Origin: Ferrimicrobium acidiphilum DSM 19497
Lineage (GTDB): Bacteria > Actinomycetota > Acidimicrobiia > Acidimicrobiales > Acidimicrobiaceae
DNA: 64,000 bases
Assembly: GCF_000949255.1 (NCBI RefSeq)
Contig: NZ_JXUW01000007.1
Coordinates: 43,387 to 107,386 of the forward strand
Direction: 5' to 3'
The notes beneath the pieces were generated by a model. That model ran no database searches, was not told where the DNA came from, and saw nothing but the letters and a program-made list of their open reading frames with translations. Positions within the stretch are counted from its first letter, which is position 1. The number at the start of each line of letters is the position of its first letter. Positions 23,363-33,517 of the stretch are shown here, in pieces. The position numbers and the translations under genes were made by a program.

Positions 23363-26300
23363 GTGATACCCAATACCCTTCCGCCCCTCTACCCACAAGG
23401 TCTAGAGCACGATGCCTGCGGTATCGCATTTCTTGCCGATCTCCGCGGACAAGGCTCACACAAGCTAATTCAGATGGGCCTCGGAGCGCTCGTCAATCTG
23501 GAACATCGAGGTGCAAAAGGTTCGGATCCCGATACCGGAGATGGAGCGGGAATTCTTATTCAAAACCCCGATGGGTTTTGGAGGCGCGAACGTGAGCTAC
23601 CGCCTCGGGGTAGTTACGTCACTGGTCTCCTCTTCATAGACGGCGACCGAGCAGAGTTGTTGCGCCAGTTGACCGATCTTCTAGCTGAGTGCAACTGGAG
23701 CATTGTTGGTACTCGCGATGTCCCCAGAAACAGCCAAATCCTTGGTGCCGGCTCGCGATCGTGTGAGCCCGACATAGTGCAACTCTTTTTGGCGGATTAC
23801 AGAGGTGCTGTTGGGGATCAACTCGAACGCGCTGCATGGCTGCTTCGCCGCAAAATTGAGATAGAGATTCCACAGCTCTACTTCCCGTCGTTGTCTGGCA
23901 AGACCTTTATCTACAAGGGTATGTTGTCGGCTCCTCAAGTTGAGGAGTACTTTCTTGATCTGCAAAATGAAGAATTATCGTCTGGAATTGTGTTGGTGCA
24001 CTCGCGTTTTTCAACCAACACTTTCCCGTCTTGGAGACTCGCGCAGCCTTTTCGGATGATCGCCCACAATGGTGAGATCAACACCATCGATGGCAATCGC
24101 AATTGGATGCGAGCTCGTGAATCGCTGCTGGCCTCTCCTTTGGTTGAAGGAGAAATCACGGACGCCTTTCCTTTGGTGGACGCGGCCGAGTCCGACTCCG
24201 CATCGCTCGATGGCGTCTTCGAGATGTTGGCGCTCCACGGTCGATCACTACCTCATGCAATCATGATGATGATCCCCGAGGCGTGGGAGGCAAACTCCTC
24301 GATGCCGGCTGACGTACGCGACTTCTACAGGTTCCACTCCTCGCTAATGGAGCCTTGGGATGGTCCGGCGGCGGTAGTCTTCACCGATGGTGAGATGGTG
24401 GGTGGAGTCCTTGACCGCAATGGCCTACGCCCAGCACGCTATTGGGTGACCGATGAAGGAATCGTCGTGCTCGCCTCTGAGGTTGGAGTTATTGACATCC
24501 CACCCTCATCGGTGGTTGCTCGCGGAAGGCTTGAGCCGGGCAGGATTTTCCTTGTCGATACGGTCAAGGGGGCGATCCTTGATGATGCGGAGGTCAAGGA
24601 ATCGCTGGCGACTATGCGACCTTGGGGTGAATGGTTAAAGGAGCATCAGGTTGCCTTGGGGACATTGCCGCCACGGTACATGTTGGTGCCCCAACATGGA
24701 TCAGTTGTGCAACGACAGCAACTTTTTGGCTATACCGAAGAGGAACTACGTCTTATCATAACCCCGATGGCCACTCAGGGTCAGGAACCTATAGGTTCCA
24801 TGGGGTCGGACACGCCGTTGGCAGCACGTTCTCGGCTCCCGCGGCCACTATTTGATTTCTTCTATCAGCGTTTTGCACAGGTGACCAATCCACCACTTGA
24901 TGCCATTCGAGAGGAGCTGGTGACCTCCTACGAGGGAGTTATTGGTCCTGAGGCGAATCTCCTTGAGCCTGGACCTAAGTCAGTACGACAGATCCGTCTC
25001 CCTCATCCTGTGATCGACAACGATGAGCTTGCGAAGCTGATGTACATCAACGAAGACGGTGAGTATCCGGACCTTAACGCGAAGGTTATAGACATCCTCT
25101 ATCCAGTAGGTGAGGGGGCTGAAGGTCTACGTAAGGCGCTAGCTGATGTCAGGATGTCCGCTGAGGCTGCTATTCGAGACGGGTTCGCAGTTGTCATTCT
25201 CTCTGACCGCCATGCGGACTGGGAAAATGCTCCAATACCATCGCTGCTCGCGGTCTCAGCAATCCATCACCACCTAGTTCGTACGAAACTTCGTACACAA
25301 GCTGGTTTGGTGATCGAATGCGGGGATGCTAGAGAGGTTCATCATTTCGCTGCCCTCATCAGCTTTGGAGCTGCTGCGGTGAACCCTTATCTGGCCTTTG
25401 ATTCGATCGTTGATCTCATTCGCGAAGGGGTACTACCTGACGTGTCGCCACGTGTGGCAGTACGCAACTATGTGAAGGCGGCAACCAAGGGAATCATCAA
25501 GGTGATGTCGAAGATGGGGATCTCCACGATCGGGTCTTATACCGGAGCACAAGTCTTCGAGATCTATGGACTCAGTCGTGAGCTGGTTGACGAGTATTTC
25601 CCTGGGGCACGTTCGCCGATTGGAGGCGCTACTCTTGTCGAGATCGCTGACGCAGTAGCTGCTCATCATCACCGAGCCTACACTCAACATCCGGAAGAGT
25701 TCATCCATCAGAGTCTCGATACCGGCGGCCAGTATCAGTGGCGCCGCGACGGTGAATATCACCTCTTCAACCCCGAGACCGTCTTTTTATTGCAGCATTC
25801 GACTCGTAAACGTCGTCTTGATGTCTTCCGGCGGTATACGGCACTGGTGGATGACCTTGGCCGAAGGGCGAACACCCTGCGTGGGCTCCTAGAGTTCCGC
25901 ACAGAGGGTTTGCAGCCGATCTCAGTCGACGAAGTGGAGTCAGCGGAGTCGATTATAAGTCGATTCTCGACTGGGGCGATGTCCTATGGATCGATCTCTC
26001 AGGAGGCTCATGAGACGCTTGCAATAGCTATGAACCGTCTGGGAGCTCGGTCAAACACCGGTGAAGGAGGGGAGGATCCGGAGCGGTCGGTTCCATCGTC
26101 AGATGGTACTGATCGACGCTCCAAGATCCGCCAAATCGCCTCAGGCCGTTTCGGTGTCTCGATCGATTTCCTGAGTGCAGCGGACGATATCCAGATCAAG
26201 ATGGCTCAAGGGGCGAAGCCTGGCGAAGGCGGGCAGCTGCCCGGTGAAAAGGTCTACCCCTGGATAGCCAAGACGAGAAACTCGACCCCTGGAGTGGGGC

Positions 26301-27862
26301 TGATCTCACCACCACCTCATCACGATATCTATTCGATTGAGGATCTCGCTCAGCTAATCTACGACCTCAAGTCTGCCAATCCGCGGGCTCGGATCCATGT
26401 CAAACTCGTCTCCGAGGTAGGGGTGGGGACGGTTGCTGCGGGTGTGGTAAAAGCACATGCCGATGTCGTGCTCATCTCTGGTGGAGATGGAGGAACCGGA
26501 GCCGCGCCGCTCAATTCCCTGAAGCATGCAGGTGGACCTTGGGAACTTGGTTTGGCAGAGACGGTCCAGACACTCGTTCTAAATGGTCTGCGTGATAGAG
26601 TCGTGGTGCAGGTCGATGGCCAGCTCAAGACAGGCCGAGATGTTATGGTAGCCGCACTTTTAGGAGCTGAGGAGTATGGGTTTGCAACTGCCCCTCTAGT
26701 CGTATCAGGCTGCATCATGATGCGTGTCTGCCATCTCGATACCTGTCCCGTCGGCATCGCTACCCAGAATCCGGAATTGCGAAGTAAGTTCACTGGCAAG
26801 CCAGAGTTTGTTGAGACGTTTTTTGAGTACATCGCACAGGAGGTGCGCGAGTACCTTGCCAAGCTTGGTCTGCGCTCGCTTGATGAGGCGATCGGACGAG
26901 CAGATCTGCTAGAGCCGCTCGATCTTCCAGCAGCACAGCTCTTGGGTCTTGATCGACTTACCTATGCCAAAGAGGGTGCACCGCGCCGATACCGAGTCGG
27001 ATCTCGCCAGGACATCCTCGCAAGCAGCCTTAACTCTCAGATTGTCGAGGCGGTAGAACCGCGACTCGATAAACCGGCACCTATTCGTTTGCTCTACAAG
27101 ATCAGCAATACCGATCGGGCCGTCGGTGCAACCTTGGGTGATCTCATCACTCGACGCTATGGTTCCGATTTTCTTCCACCCGATGCAGTTTCATTGACCT
27201 TCGATGGATCCGCTGGACAAAGTTTTGGCGCTTTTGTCCCTCCTGGGGTGACTATGCAGCTTCGCGGCGACGCGAACGACTACGTAGGCAAGGGCCTTTC
27301 AGGTGGTCGCCTCATCGTCGCACCCCCGATGACAGTTGGAGTCACTGCGGAGAAGGCTGTGGTCATTGGTAACGTCGCGCTCTATGGGGCGACCAAGGGA
27401 GAACTATTCGTGCATGGGCGAGCGGGAGAGCGCTTCGCAGTCCGAAACTCAGGTGCGACAGCGGTCGTCGAAGGTGTTGGTGATCATGGATGCGAGTACA
27501 TGACGGGAGGGGTGGTAGTGATTCTGGGATCCATCGGACGTAACTTCGCAGCTGGCATGTCGGGAGGTTTGGCCTTTATCTGGGATCCAACGGGCCGAAC
27601 AGGAGACAGGGTAAATCAAGAGATGGTCGACCTCGATCCCATCGACGAGGAGCAACAGTCGTTGCTAAAGGAGTTACTCGAGCGTCATGTGAACTACACC
27701 GGGTCGGCAAAGGCGGCGTCAGTATTGGCAGCAGAGAGTAGATGGATTCGTAATTTCGTGTGTATCTATCCGAAGGACCTGAAACGAGTCGTTCTCCAGG
27801 ATCGAGCCCATCGCCGCCAAGGTGCTCGTTACTCGATCACAACATCAGATCGGGGGTACTGA
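23363..27862 (+). CDS. gltB: Glutamate synthase (NADPH) large subunit
   Basis: About 1,499 residues, full length. Order: class II glutamine amidotransferase domain with nucleophile in HDACGIAF, the central FMN-like domain, the FMN/3Fe-4S synthase domain with MAQGAKPGEGGQLPG, LISGGDGGTGAAP and the cluster motif CIMMRVCHLDTCPVG, and the C-terminal beta-helix (GGRLIVAPP, GATKGELFVHGRAGERF). I choose GTG 23363 because GAGAGG lies 8 bases upstream; this leaves an 18-residue propeptide before the catalytic Cys, as usual. An in-frame codon at 23321 would add 14 residues. The subunit makes two glutamates from 2-oxoglutarate and glutamine. It overlaps gltD by one base (TGATG). Confidence 0.96.
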   Translation: MIPNTLPPLYPQGLEHDACGIAFLADLRGQGSHKLIQMGLGALVNLEHRGAKGSDPDTGDGAGILIQNPDGFWRRERELPPRGSYVTGLLFIDGDRAELLRQLTDLLAECNWSIVGTRDVPRNSQILGAGSRSCEPDIVQLFLADYRGAVGDQLERAAWLLRRKIEIEIPQLYFPSLSGKTFIYKGMLSAPQVEEYFLDLQNEELSSGIVLVHSRFSTNTFPSWRLAQPFRMIAHNGEINTIDGNRNWMRARESLLASPLVEGEITDAFPLVDAAESDSASLDGVFEMLALHGRSLPHAIMMMIPEAWEANSSMPADVRDFYRFHSSLMEPWDGPAAVVFTDGEMVGGVLDRNGLRPARYWVTDEGIVVLASEVGVIDIPPSSVVARGRLEPGRIFLVDTVKGAILDDAEVKESLATMRPWGEWLKEHQVALGTLPPRYMLVPQHGSVVQRQQLFGYTEEELRLIITPMATQGQEPIGSMGSDTPLAARSRLPRPLFDFFYQRFAQVTNPPLDAIREELVTSYEGVIGPEANLLEPGPKSVRQIRLPHPVIDNDELAKLMYINEDGEYPDLNAKVIDILYPVGEGAEGLRKALADVRMSAEAAIRDGFAVVILSDRHADWENAPIPSLLAVSAIHHHLVRTKLRTQAGLVIECGDAREVHHFAALISFGAAAVNPYLAFDSIVDLIREGVLPDVSPRVAVRNYVKAATKGIIKVMSKMGISTIGSYTGAQVFEIYGLSRELVDEYFPGARSPIGGATLVEIADAVAAHHHRAYTQHPEEFIHQSLDTGGQYQWRRDGEYHLFNPETVFLLQHSTRKRRLDVFRRYTALVDDLGRRANTLRGLLEFRTEGLQPISVDEVESAESIISRFSTGAMSYGSISQEAHETLAIAMNRLGARSNTGEGGEDPERSVPSSDGTDRRSKIRQIASGRFGVSIDFLSAADDIQIKMAQGAKPGEGGQLPGEKVYPWIAKTRNSTPGVGLISPPPHHDIYSIEDLAQLIYDLKSANPRARIHVKLVSEVGVGTVAAGVVKAHADVVLISGGDGGTGAAPLNSLKHAGGPWELGLAETVQTLVLNGLRDRVVVQVDGQLKTGRDVMVAALLGAEEYGFATAPLVVSGCIMMRVCHLDTCPVGIATQNPELRSKFTGKPEFVETFFEYIAQEVREYLAKLGLRSLDEAIGRADLLEPLDLPAAQLLGLDRLTYAKEGAPRRYRVGSRQDILASSLNSQIVEAVEPRLDKPAPIRLLYKISNTDRAVGATLGDLITRRYGSDFLPPDAVSLTFDGSAGQSFGAFVPPGVTMQLRGDANDYVGKGLSGGRLIVAPPMTVGVTAEKAVVIGNVALYGATKGELFVHGRAGERFAVRNSGATAVVEGVGDHGCEYMTGGVVVILGSIGRNFAAGMSGGLAFIWDPTGRTGDRVNQEMVDLDPIDEEQQSLLKELLERHVNYTGSAKAASVLAAESRWIRNFVCIYPKDLKRVVLQDRAHRRQGARYSITTSDRGY

Positions 27863-29325
27863 TGGCGGCAGATCCACGAGGCTTTCTCAAGTTCTCCCGC
27901 CAGAATCCCGAGCGACGCCCAGTTCAGGTGCGTTTACGAGATTGGAAGGAGGTCTACAAAGAATCCGACCTATCAGAACAGGTAGTTCAGGCGCAACGAT
28001 GTATGGATTGTGGCATTCCCTTCTGTCATCGGGGGTGCCCATTGGGGAACCTAATTCCAGAGTGGAATGAACTTGTCGGCAGGGATCGATGGGCGAGCGC
28101 CACTGAACGACTACACGCCACCAATAACTTTCCCGAATTCACCGGGCGCCTCTGTCCAGCACCGTGCGAAACGGCCTGCGTTCTTGCCTTGAACAGGGAT
28201 GCGGTTACCATCGAATACATAGAAAAGTCGATCAGTGAAGTGGCCTTTGCTCATGACTGGGTGAAACCAATCAAGGCAACGCATCAGACTGGCCATAACG
28301 TAGCGATCGTAGGATCTGGGCCGGCAGGACTGGCGGCTGCTCAACAGCTTGTACGTGCTGGACATGCGGTGACTGTCTTCGAACGAGCCGACCGCATAGG
28401 TGGGTTGCTGCGTTACGGGATACCGGAGTTCAAGATGGAGAAGGCGATTCTTGATCGCCGACTTGGACAGCTAACCGAGGAAGGTATCGAGTTTCGTCCC
28501 AACACCACCATCGGGATCGACTTGACGCTAGATCAACTCAAGGCTGACTACGACGCAGTGGTGCTCGCATTGGGTTCTACTCGACCTCGCCTGGCTGAGC
28601 TTCCAGGCAGCGACGGGCACGGTATTCTACCGGCGATGGACTTCCTGCCTCATGCCACTCGTGCTCTCCATGATCGATCGTTTACGCCACCGGTTACAGC
28701 GACTGACAAGCGCGTGGTGATCCTCGGAGGTGGTGATACTGGCGCTGACTGCTTGGGTACCGTCCTCCGCCAAGGAGCGAGTGAGGTGGTGCAGCTAGAG
28801 ATCATGCCGCGACCAGCGGACAGTCGTCCCGAGACCGCTCCGTGGCCAATGTACCCTCCACTTTTTCGTATCTCGTCCGCCCATGAAGAGGGAGGCGATC
28901 GAATGTTTGCCCGAGAGACTGTTCGATTTGAACTCGATTCATCAGGTCAAGTTGTCGCACTCGTAATGGCCGAGGTGGCACTCGACGAGGATGGCAAGCT
29001 CCAGCGAGTTGCTAACTCTGAAGAACGCATAGAAGCGGACCTAGTTTTGTTGGCTATGGGATTCGTTGGACCTGACCTGTCGATGTTCGACCTGGAGCAG
29101 CGTCCGACTGTCTCTGGGCGAGGGACGATTAGTGTTGATGAACACTTTCGTACCTCGACAGAGGGAGTTTTTGCTGCAGGTGACGCGCGTCGTGGGCAGT
29201 CGCTGATCGTGTGGGCAATCGCGGAGGGTAGGTCTGTTGCTCATCATGTCGATGCGTACCTCATGGGCAATAGCGACCTCGGATGTCCTGTCGCACCTGA
29301 TAGCGCTGCGCTGGCTATCATGTAG
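27862..29325 (+). CDS. gltD: Glutamate synthase small subunit
   Basis: 487 residues from the ATG at 27862, which shares its A with the gltB stop. The N-terminal cysteine-rich region holds two 4Fe-4S sites (CMDCGIPFCHRGCPLGN and LCPAPCETACVL), then FAD-binding VAIVGSGPAGLAAAQQL, NADPH-binding RVVILGGGDTGADCLG, and the C-terminal GVFAAGDARRGQSLIVWAI that closes over FAD. It passes electrons from NADPH to GltB. tRNA-Arg(TCG) begins 6 bases after the stop. Confidence 0.96.
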   Translation: MAADPRGFLKFSRQNPERRPVQVRLRDWKEVYKESDLSEQVVQAQRCMDCGIPFCHRGCPLGNLIPEWNELVGRDRWASATERLHATNNFPEFTGRLCPAPCETACVLALNRDAVTIEYIEKSISEVAFAHDWVKPIKATHQTGHNVAIVGSGPAGLAAAQQLVRAGHAVTVFERADRIGGLLRYGIPEFKMEKAILDRRLGQLTEEGIEFRPNTTIGIDLTLDQLKADYDAVVLALGSTRPRLAELPGSDGHGILPAMDFLPHATRALHDRSFTPPVTATDKRVVILGGGDTGADCLGTVLRQGASEVVQLEIMPRPADSRPETAPWPMYPPLFRISSAHEEGGDRMFARETVRFELDSSGQVVALVMAEVALDEDGKLQRVANSEERIEADLVLLAMGFVGPDLSMFDLEQRPTVSGRGTISVDEHFRTSTEGVFAAGDARRGQSLIVWAIAEGRSVAHHVDAYLMGNSDLGCPVAPDSAALAIM

Positions 29326-29330
29326 GTTAG

Positions 29331-29403
29331 GCGCTCGTAGCTCAACGGATAGAGCACCTGACTTCGGATCAGGCGGTTGGGAGTTCGAATCTCTCCGAGC
29401 GCG
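29331..29403 (+). tRNA. tRNA-Arg(TCG), attachment site of an island
   Basis: 73 bases: acceptor GCGCTCG/CGAGCGC, anticodon stem CCTGA/TCAGG, loop CTTCGGA, anticodon TCG, discriminator G, no encoded CCA. Its last 42 bases plus 13 beyond (29362-29416) recur perfectly at 34069-34123, the signature of tyrosine-recombinase integration at the 3' end of a tRNA gene. The integrase remnant starts 80 bases downstream. Confidence 0.95.
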
Positions 29404-29416
29404 CTCATTATCCCAG
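29362..29416 (+). repeat. attL: 55 bp direct repeat at the left end of the tRNA-Arg(TCG) island
   Basis: Perfect 55-base match with 34069-34123, continuing 10 more bases with one mismatch (to 29426/34133) before diverging. It starts in the anticodon loop and runs past the tRNA 3' end. Confidence 0.9.
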
Positions 29417-29482
29417 TTCAGAGGCCTAATCCCAATATAGCCTCTGCCATAACCCCCATTAACCCAACAGAAAACCCAACAT

Positions 29483-30649
29483 TTGTCACAGGGGATGGTT
29501 ATGGCAGGATCGATTCGTCTCAGAAGGCAACCCAACGTCTGGGAGCTGCGGGTCTTCGTTGGAAGAGACGCTAACGGCAAGGTAAAGCATCGTTACTCCA
29601 CCTTCATCGGGTCAAAGCGTGATGCAGAGCGTGAACTCGCTCGCCAGCTACTCCTCATCAACGAGGCTCCAGCTCCGGTCATAGAGGTACTAAGTGGAAC
29701 AAACGAACTACCTTCAACGAGGCGATCGAAGCTTGGAAGGCAAACGGCTGGGAGGATCTATCCTCAAAGACACGGATGACCTGCAATCAGCTCTGGAGTA
29801 AATACATCCAAGCTGACATCGGCACCCGGTCCATCAGCTCTACCGGTATATATGAGGTAGAGCAGTACTTTCGCAAACTCTCAGATGGTGGGCTTGGTGA
29901 ATCGGGGATTAGACAGATCCGAGCAATACTGCATCGATCCTGTAAGCTCGCCGGCAAGTGGTCCAATGGTGCTATTTCGAACCCGATCTCAGGTGCAGAA
30001 CGTCCAAAGACCCCTCGACGTGACCCAGTGCGTGCACCAAGTGTTTTAGAGGTTCGAACTATTCTCACCGCGCTTGAGACCTCTGGCGACTTACGCTTAC
30101 ATGCCTTCTGTCGCTTAGCAATCGCCACCGGCATGCGAAGAGGTGAGATCGCTGCAATCCGATTGAATGACATCGACTTTGTGAGCGGAGAGCTACGGGT
30201 GGACGAAGGAGTGGTTATCGGTAGCGGAGGTGTCACCGTGAAGACTCTGGACGGCGGCATCGGTACGCAAGCTCTTCGTAGATCAGACAACCCTTGATCT
30301 CTTGGCCAAACTTCGTGACTCACAACTTGAACTCGGTACCCGATGCGATCTCGAACTCAGCGCCGATGCCTTCCTCTTCTCCTTCGATCCCGGTTGTACA
30401 ACGCCACCCTATCCTGATATCTTCCCGAAGAACTTTGCCAAGTTTCGAACCGATTATGCGATTCCCAAAGACATCCACCTTCACTCCTTCAGGCACTTTG
30501 CAGCAACCTTCTTGGATGCTCTGGTAAGTGAACGTCAAAAACAGGCTCGCATGGGGTGGTCGATTACCCATATGAGCCGGCATTACACCGATGTCGTCTC
30601 CGATGAGGACAAGCGAGCGGCCGAGGCGATTGGGGAGATTCTCGGGTAG
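29483..30649 (+). pseudogene. Tyrosine-type integrase, twice frameshifted
   Basis: Three consecutive frames make one phage-type integrase. Frame 1 (29483 to about 29695): SIRLRRQPNVWELRVFVGRD and KHRYSTFIGSKRDAERELA, the arm-binding domain. Frame 2 (about 29696 to 30250): TFNEAIEAWKANGWEDLS, the core-binding domain, then LAIATGMRRGEIAAIRLNDI with the first catalytic Arg. Frame 3 (about 30255 to 30649): LFVDQTTLDLLAKLRDS, HLHSFRHFAATFL with the His-x-x-Arg pair, and the GWSITHMSRHYTD tyrosine. All catalytic residues survive, but two frameshifts break the gene. It lies 80 bases from the tRNA end, as expected for the resident integrase. Decay means the island is probably immobile by itself. Confidence 0.9.
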
Positions 30650-31053
30650 AGAGAGCAGAGCAGCATTTGGTTTGCCCCTGGCCGAAATGTGTACCGCGAT
30701 TTCCAAGGGACTGCGAACTCGTGCATTGCGAGGCGATTGTGCTGGCGTGTTAGGAATCTCTATACAACTATCAAGAGAGTCCCGGCCCCGTCAGGCGTTT
30801 CGAGCTCACACTTCGCGCCTGACAGGGCCGTTCTCTGCCGAGTGCAGCAAGAGACCCATTCGCCACCATGCACCCGTCGACTAGAACTCCACTTGTCACA
30901 TGCGTTGGTCTCGACCACACAAACATGGCTCTCAGCTCTCACATTGGTCCGGGAACAGTCCACTGGTTCATCGCTGACAAACGGGGTCTATGTAGCGTAG
31001 CGTCCGCGTCAGATTGACGGATAGCGATCGAGAAACCTCGACGGCGGGCGGTT
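30650..31053. other. Non-coding stretch within the island
   Basis: No supported gene. A TTGTCACA motif at about 30893 resembles other TGTGACA motifs near the element ends. Confidence 0.4.
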
Positions 31054-31347
31054 TCAAGTGGACAGCGCAACGCACTCGGCGAGTTTCTCCACTGACGTCT
31101 TGTAGCCTAGAGTCTTTCTCAGCCTACCGTTGAGGCTGCGCTGAATCTTGTTGTTGAGATCGGCTTTGGAGTACTCCGACAGGTCAGTACCTTTGGGCAT
31201 ATACTGACGAAGCAGCCCATTAGTGTTCTCGCTAGGGTCCCGTTGCCGTCCAAAATCTCCTTGACTACTCACGTTCTCGCAATCCGACCCAAACCATGTC
31301 TTAGGTAGCGCCATAGCTCCAGAACGTACGCCGTCTGCCACGACCAT
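31054..31347 (-). pseudogene. IS30-family transposase C-terminal fragment
   Basis: ENTNGLLRQYMPKGTDLSEY and LNNKIQRSLNGRLRKTLGYK, then EKLAECVAL, are the typical end of IS30-type transposases, including the catalytic Glu region (normally NENTNG). The upstream FGSDCENVSSQGDFGRQ part is degenerate (the usual reading would be cysteine-poor with PHSPWQRG), showing a frameshift or mutation. The N-terminal two thirds are absent. Confidence 0.82.
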
Positions 31348-31451
31348 CTAGTAGATATTACCTTTCGGTGTAGTAGCCATGCCAACTACAGGGTCCGTAT
31401 CCTCTGCGACACAGCGCTACGTTAAAAATGTGCAGGTATTGACCGGTTAAG

Positions 31452-31530
31452 GTGGCGGGAGCCGAACCCGCATTGTTCTCTGACGGGCTCTCTAGGTTGG
31501 CTTGTTGGACCATCCCGAACTCACCCTGAT
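31452..31530 (-). other. Possible tRNA/tmRNA 3'-end-like fragment
   Basis: On the minus strand GCGGGTTCGGCTCCCGCCACC forms a perfect 5-pair T arm with a standard T loop followed by an acceptor-like strand, but no matching 5' acceptor or anticodon arm lies within a tRNA length. It may be the 3' end of a tmRNA carried as an attachment relic; chance is possible. Confidence 0.25.
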
Positions 31531-31955
31531 ACCGGCCTACAACTGACTAAATCCCCCACTCAAATCCGAAGAGCCACATTTCCGACCGTTTAGACTCCCA
31601 ATTGTTCGGTTGTGACAAATACTTGGTACCTATCCATCTCCGCCCCTGAACGACAGAGTCTTTCGGCGCGCCTAGATAACTACTCCGTACTGTTTTTATT
31701 GAAACCTTCCGACATCCGGGCATTAATGGGTCGACGGAAAACTCTGTCTAACGCACCAACTAACCACAATCAGTGAAGAAATGGTATGCGAAGCTGGACA
31801 ATTTAAACGAACTGCAAATATTTATGAATAACTCCCGAACACTTAATTTTGGTGGTAGTACAATTAAACGGCGTAGCACTGTGTGGAAACATAAGGCAAC
31901 GGTACAGTATGGATATCGCCCGGTGATGGATACACAGGACGCGAAGGGGGATCTA
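31531..31955. other. Upstream region of the beta-helix gene
   Basis: No supported gene. The frame of the beta-helix protein is open back to 31773 but that part is hydrophilic and unlike a secretion signal. A TTGTGACAAAT motif at about 31610 resembles motifs near the element ends. Confidence 0.4.
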
Positions 31956-33266
31956 ATGAAGAACCAGTCGAATCATAGGAGGACTTCTATACTATTAAAT
32001 CCCATTAAGCCGCCTCTTTGGCTGGAACGGTCTTTGGTGACGGTGGTTCTTGTTGCGGGTTTACTTGGTAGTATCGCTTTCACTGCTGTTGCAGCATCTG
32101 CTGCTACTACTACTACGCTCTACGTCAACAGCGGGACAATTACTGGCAGTGGAGATACCTCGTGCTCGACGGCTGCGTATTCCAGAATCCAGTCTGCAGT
32201 AACTGCCGCGTCGTCAGGCGATACGGTAGTGGTGTGTGCCGGCAGCTATATCCCTCCAAGCGGCGGCATCGATCTCACACAACCGATAACAGTGGCGGCA
32301 TCGGGTTCCGTGACACTAAGTGGGGCCGGACCAATCTTCACTCTATACAACACGACTTCGCCCAGCACGGGCGTCACCAACGTGACGATCGAAGGCTTCG
32401 ACTTCAAGAATGTCACGGGTTCTGGCTACAACGGCGTAATCACAGTTGGCGGGTACGGCGCAGGCGACGTGACGATCCAGAACAACACCTTCAGTAACAT
32501 CACCGACGAGGCGATTGGCTATCATGGTAACCCCGGTCTCAGCGGCGCGCTCGGGACCAATTGGAAGATCCTCAACAACACGATCACAAACGTCACCGGC
32601 AATAGCACCGCGCGCGACGGTATGTTCCTCGGTGACCTGAGTGGCAGTACCATAGCAGGCAACTCCATCTCTTACACCTCGTGGGCGGGGATCATCCTGA
32701 ACGGCGAACCGTCCGCAACGTTGCCTGCTCCTGAGCACAACAATGTCGTCGAAAACAATACGGTTAGCAATGTGCCCGAGGAAGGCATCCAGATCGCCTT
32801 CGGTACCAAGGACATCGTCTCGAACAACAACGTCTCGAACGCCGGGAACGGCGGCACGCCTGTGAGCGGTCGAAACTGTGCAATCTGTCTCTACAACGCC
32901 AACCAGACCGAGATTTCGGTCACCGGCAACGCCTTGACGGACAGTTATCAGGGACTTGGAGTTGGACAGGTGAATAGCACGCTCACCTCGCTCGGCTCGG
33001 GTATCACCGTGACCGGCAACTCATTCGTTGGGGACACCAACGCTGGCGTGGTTAACAACGCCACTAGCGGGACCCTACAGGCCATGAATAACTGGTGGGG
33101 AAGCCCCCTTGGACCGACCACTTCGGCAGGGTCTGGCCCCGGTCGGGCTGGGGCATTGGTGAGTACCAACGTGAACTTCACACCCTGGTGCCGAAACGCC
33201 AACTGTGTCGCGCAGGGACCACAAGGTCGGCCGCAGGGACCACCAGCAGGTCGGCCTCGCGCGTAG
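31956..33266 (+). CDS. Secreted right-handed beta-helix protein (PbH1 repeats)
   Basis: About 436 residues from ATG 31956, chosen because AAGGGGG sits 5-6 bases upstream and a signal peptide follows at once (basic start, SLVTVVLVAGLLGSIAFTAVAASA, cleavage near ASA|ATT; read as two halves). The mature part has repeated NNTxxN-like turns (VTIQNNTFSNIT, WKILNNTITNVT, STIAGNSISYTS, NVVENNTVSNVP, ISVTGNALTDS), the parallel beta-helix signature seen in pectate-lyase-like and NosD-like proteins. NNWWGSPLGPT near the end is a common cap motif. The last 15 residues (PQGRPQGPPAGRPRA) are an odd Pro/Gly/Arg tail. No catalytic residues are certain; a polysaccharide-active or adhesive surface protein is plausible. 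It is the main intact cargo of the island. Confidence 0.85.
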   Translation: MKNQSNHRRTSILLNPIKPPLWLERSLVTVVLVAGLLGSIAFTAVAASAATTTTLYVNSGTITGSGDTSCSTAAYSRIQSAVTAASSGDTVVVCAGSYIPPSGGIDLTQPITVAASGSVTLSGAGPIFTLYNTTSPSTGVTNVTIEGFDFKNVTGSGYNGVITVGGYGAGDVTIQNNTFSNITDEAIGYHGNPGLSGALGTNWKILNNTITNVTGNSTARDGMFLGDLSGSTIAGNSISYTSWAGIILNGEPSATLPAPEHNNVVENNTVSNVPEEGIQIAFGTKDIVSNNNVSNAGNGGTPVSGRNCAICLYNANQTEISVTGNALTDSYQGLGVGQVNSTLTSLGSGITVTGNSFVGDTNAGVVNNATSGTLQAMNNWWGSPLGPTTSAGSGPGRAGALVSTNVNFTPWCRNANCVAQGPQGRPQGPPAGRPRA

Positions 33267-33480
33267 TTCAAAGGTAAATATTCGGTGAAGCCGTAGCTCC
33301 CCGGGTATCGAGGTACTGCAGTGGACCTTCGTGCTTCTGACAGGCTTAGCGGCAGATTGAAGAAGCCACGAAGCCCCACTTAAGTCAAGTAAACACCGAG
33401 GACGCAACGTGCGAGAACTACTTCCGGTCCGAAGCAGCATAGGGCCGAGACAAGTACAATGAGCGTGGTCGCCTCACATG

Positions 33481-33510
33481 CGAAGTGGACCGGGCTCAAT
33501 GGGCCGTCCA
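33481..33510. repeat. 30 bp repeat, copy 1
   Basis: CGAAGTGGACCGGGCTCAAT followed by GGGCCGTCCA; an almost identical 30-mer (one mismatch) lies at 36799-36828 in the same orientation. It resembles an insertion-sequence end. Confidence 0.7.
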
Positions 33511-33517
33511 AATCGCG

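Noticed and set aside
29041..29580. Minus-strand 179-residue frame over the gltD end and tRNA-Arg(TCG)
   Set aside because: It crosses the tRNA gene and reads its complement (RARRDSNSQPPDP), a known false-positive peptide.
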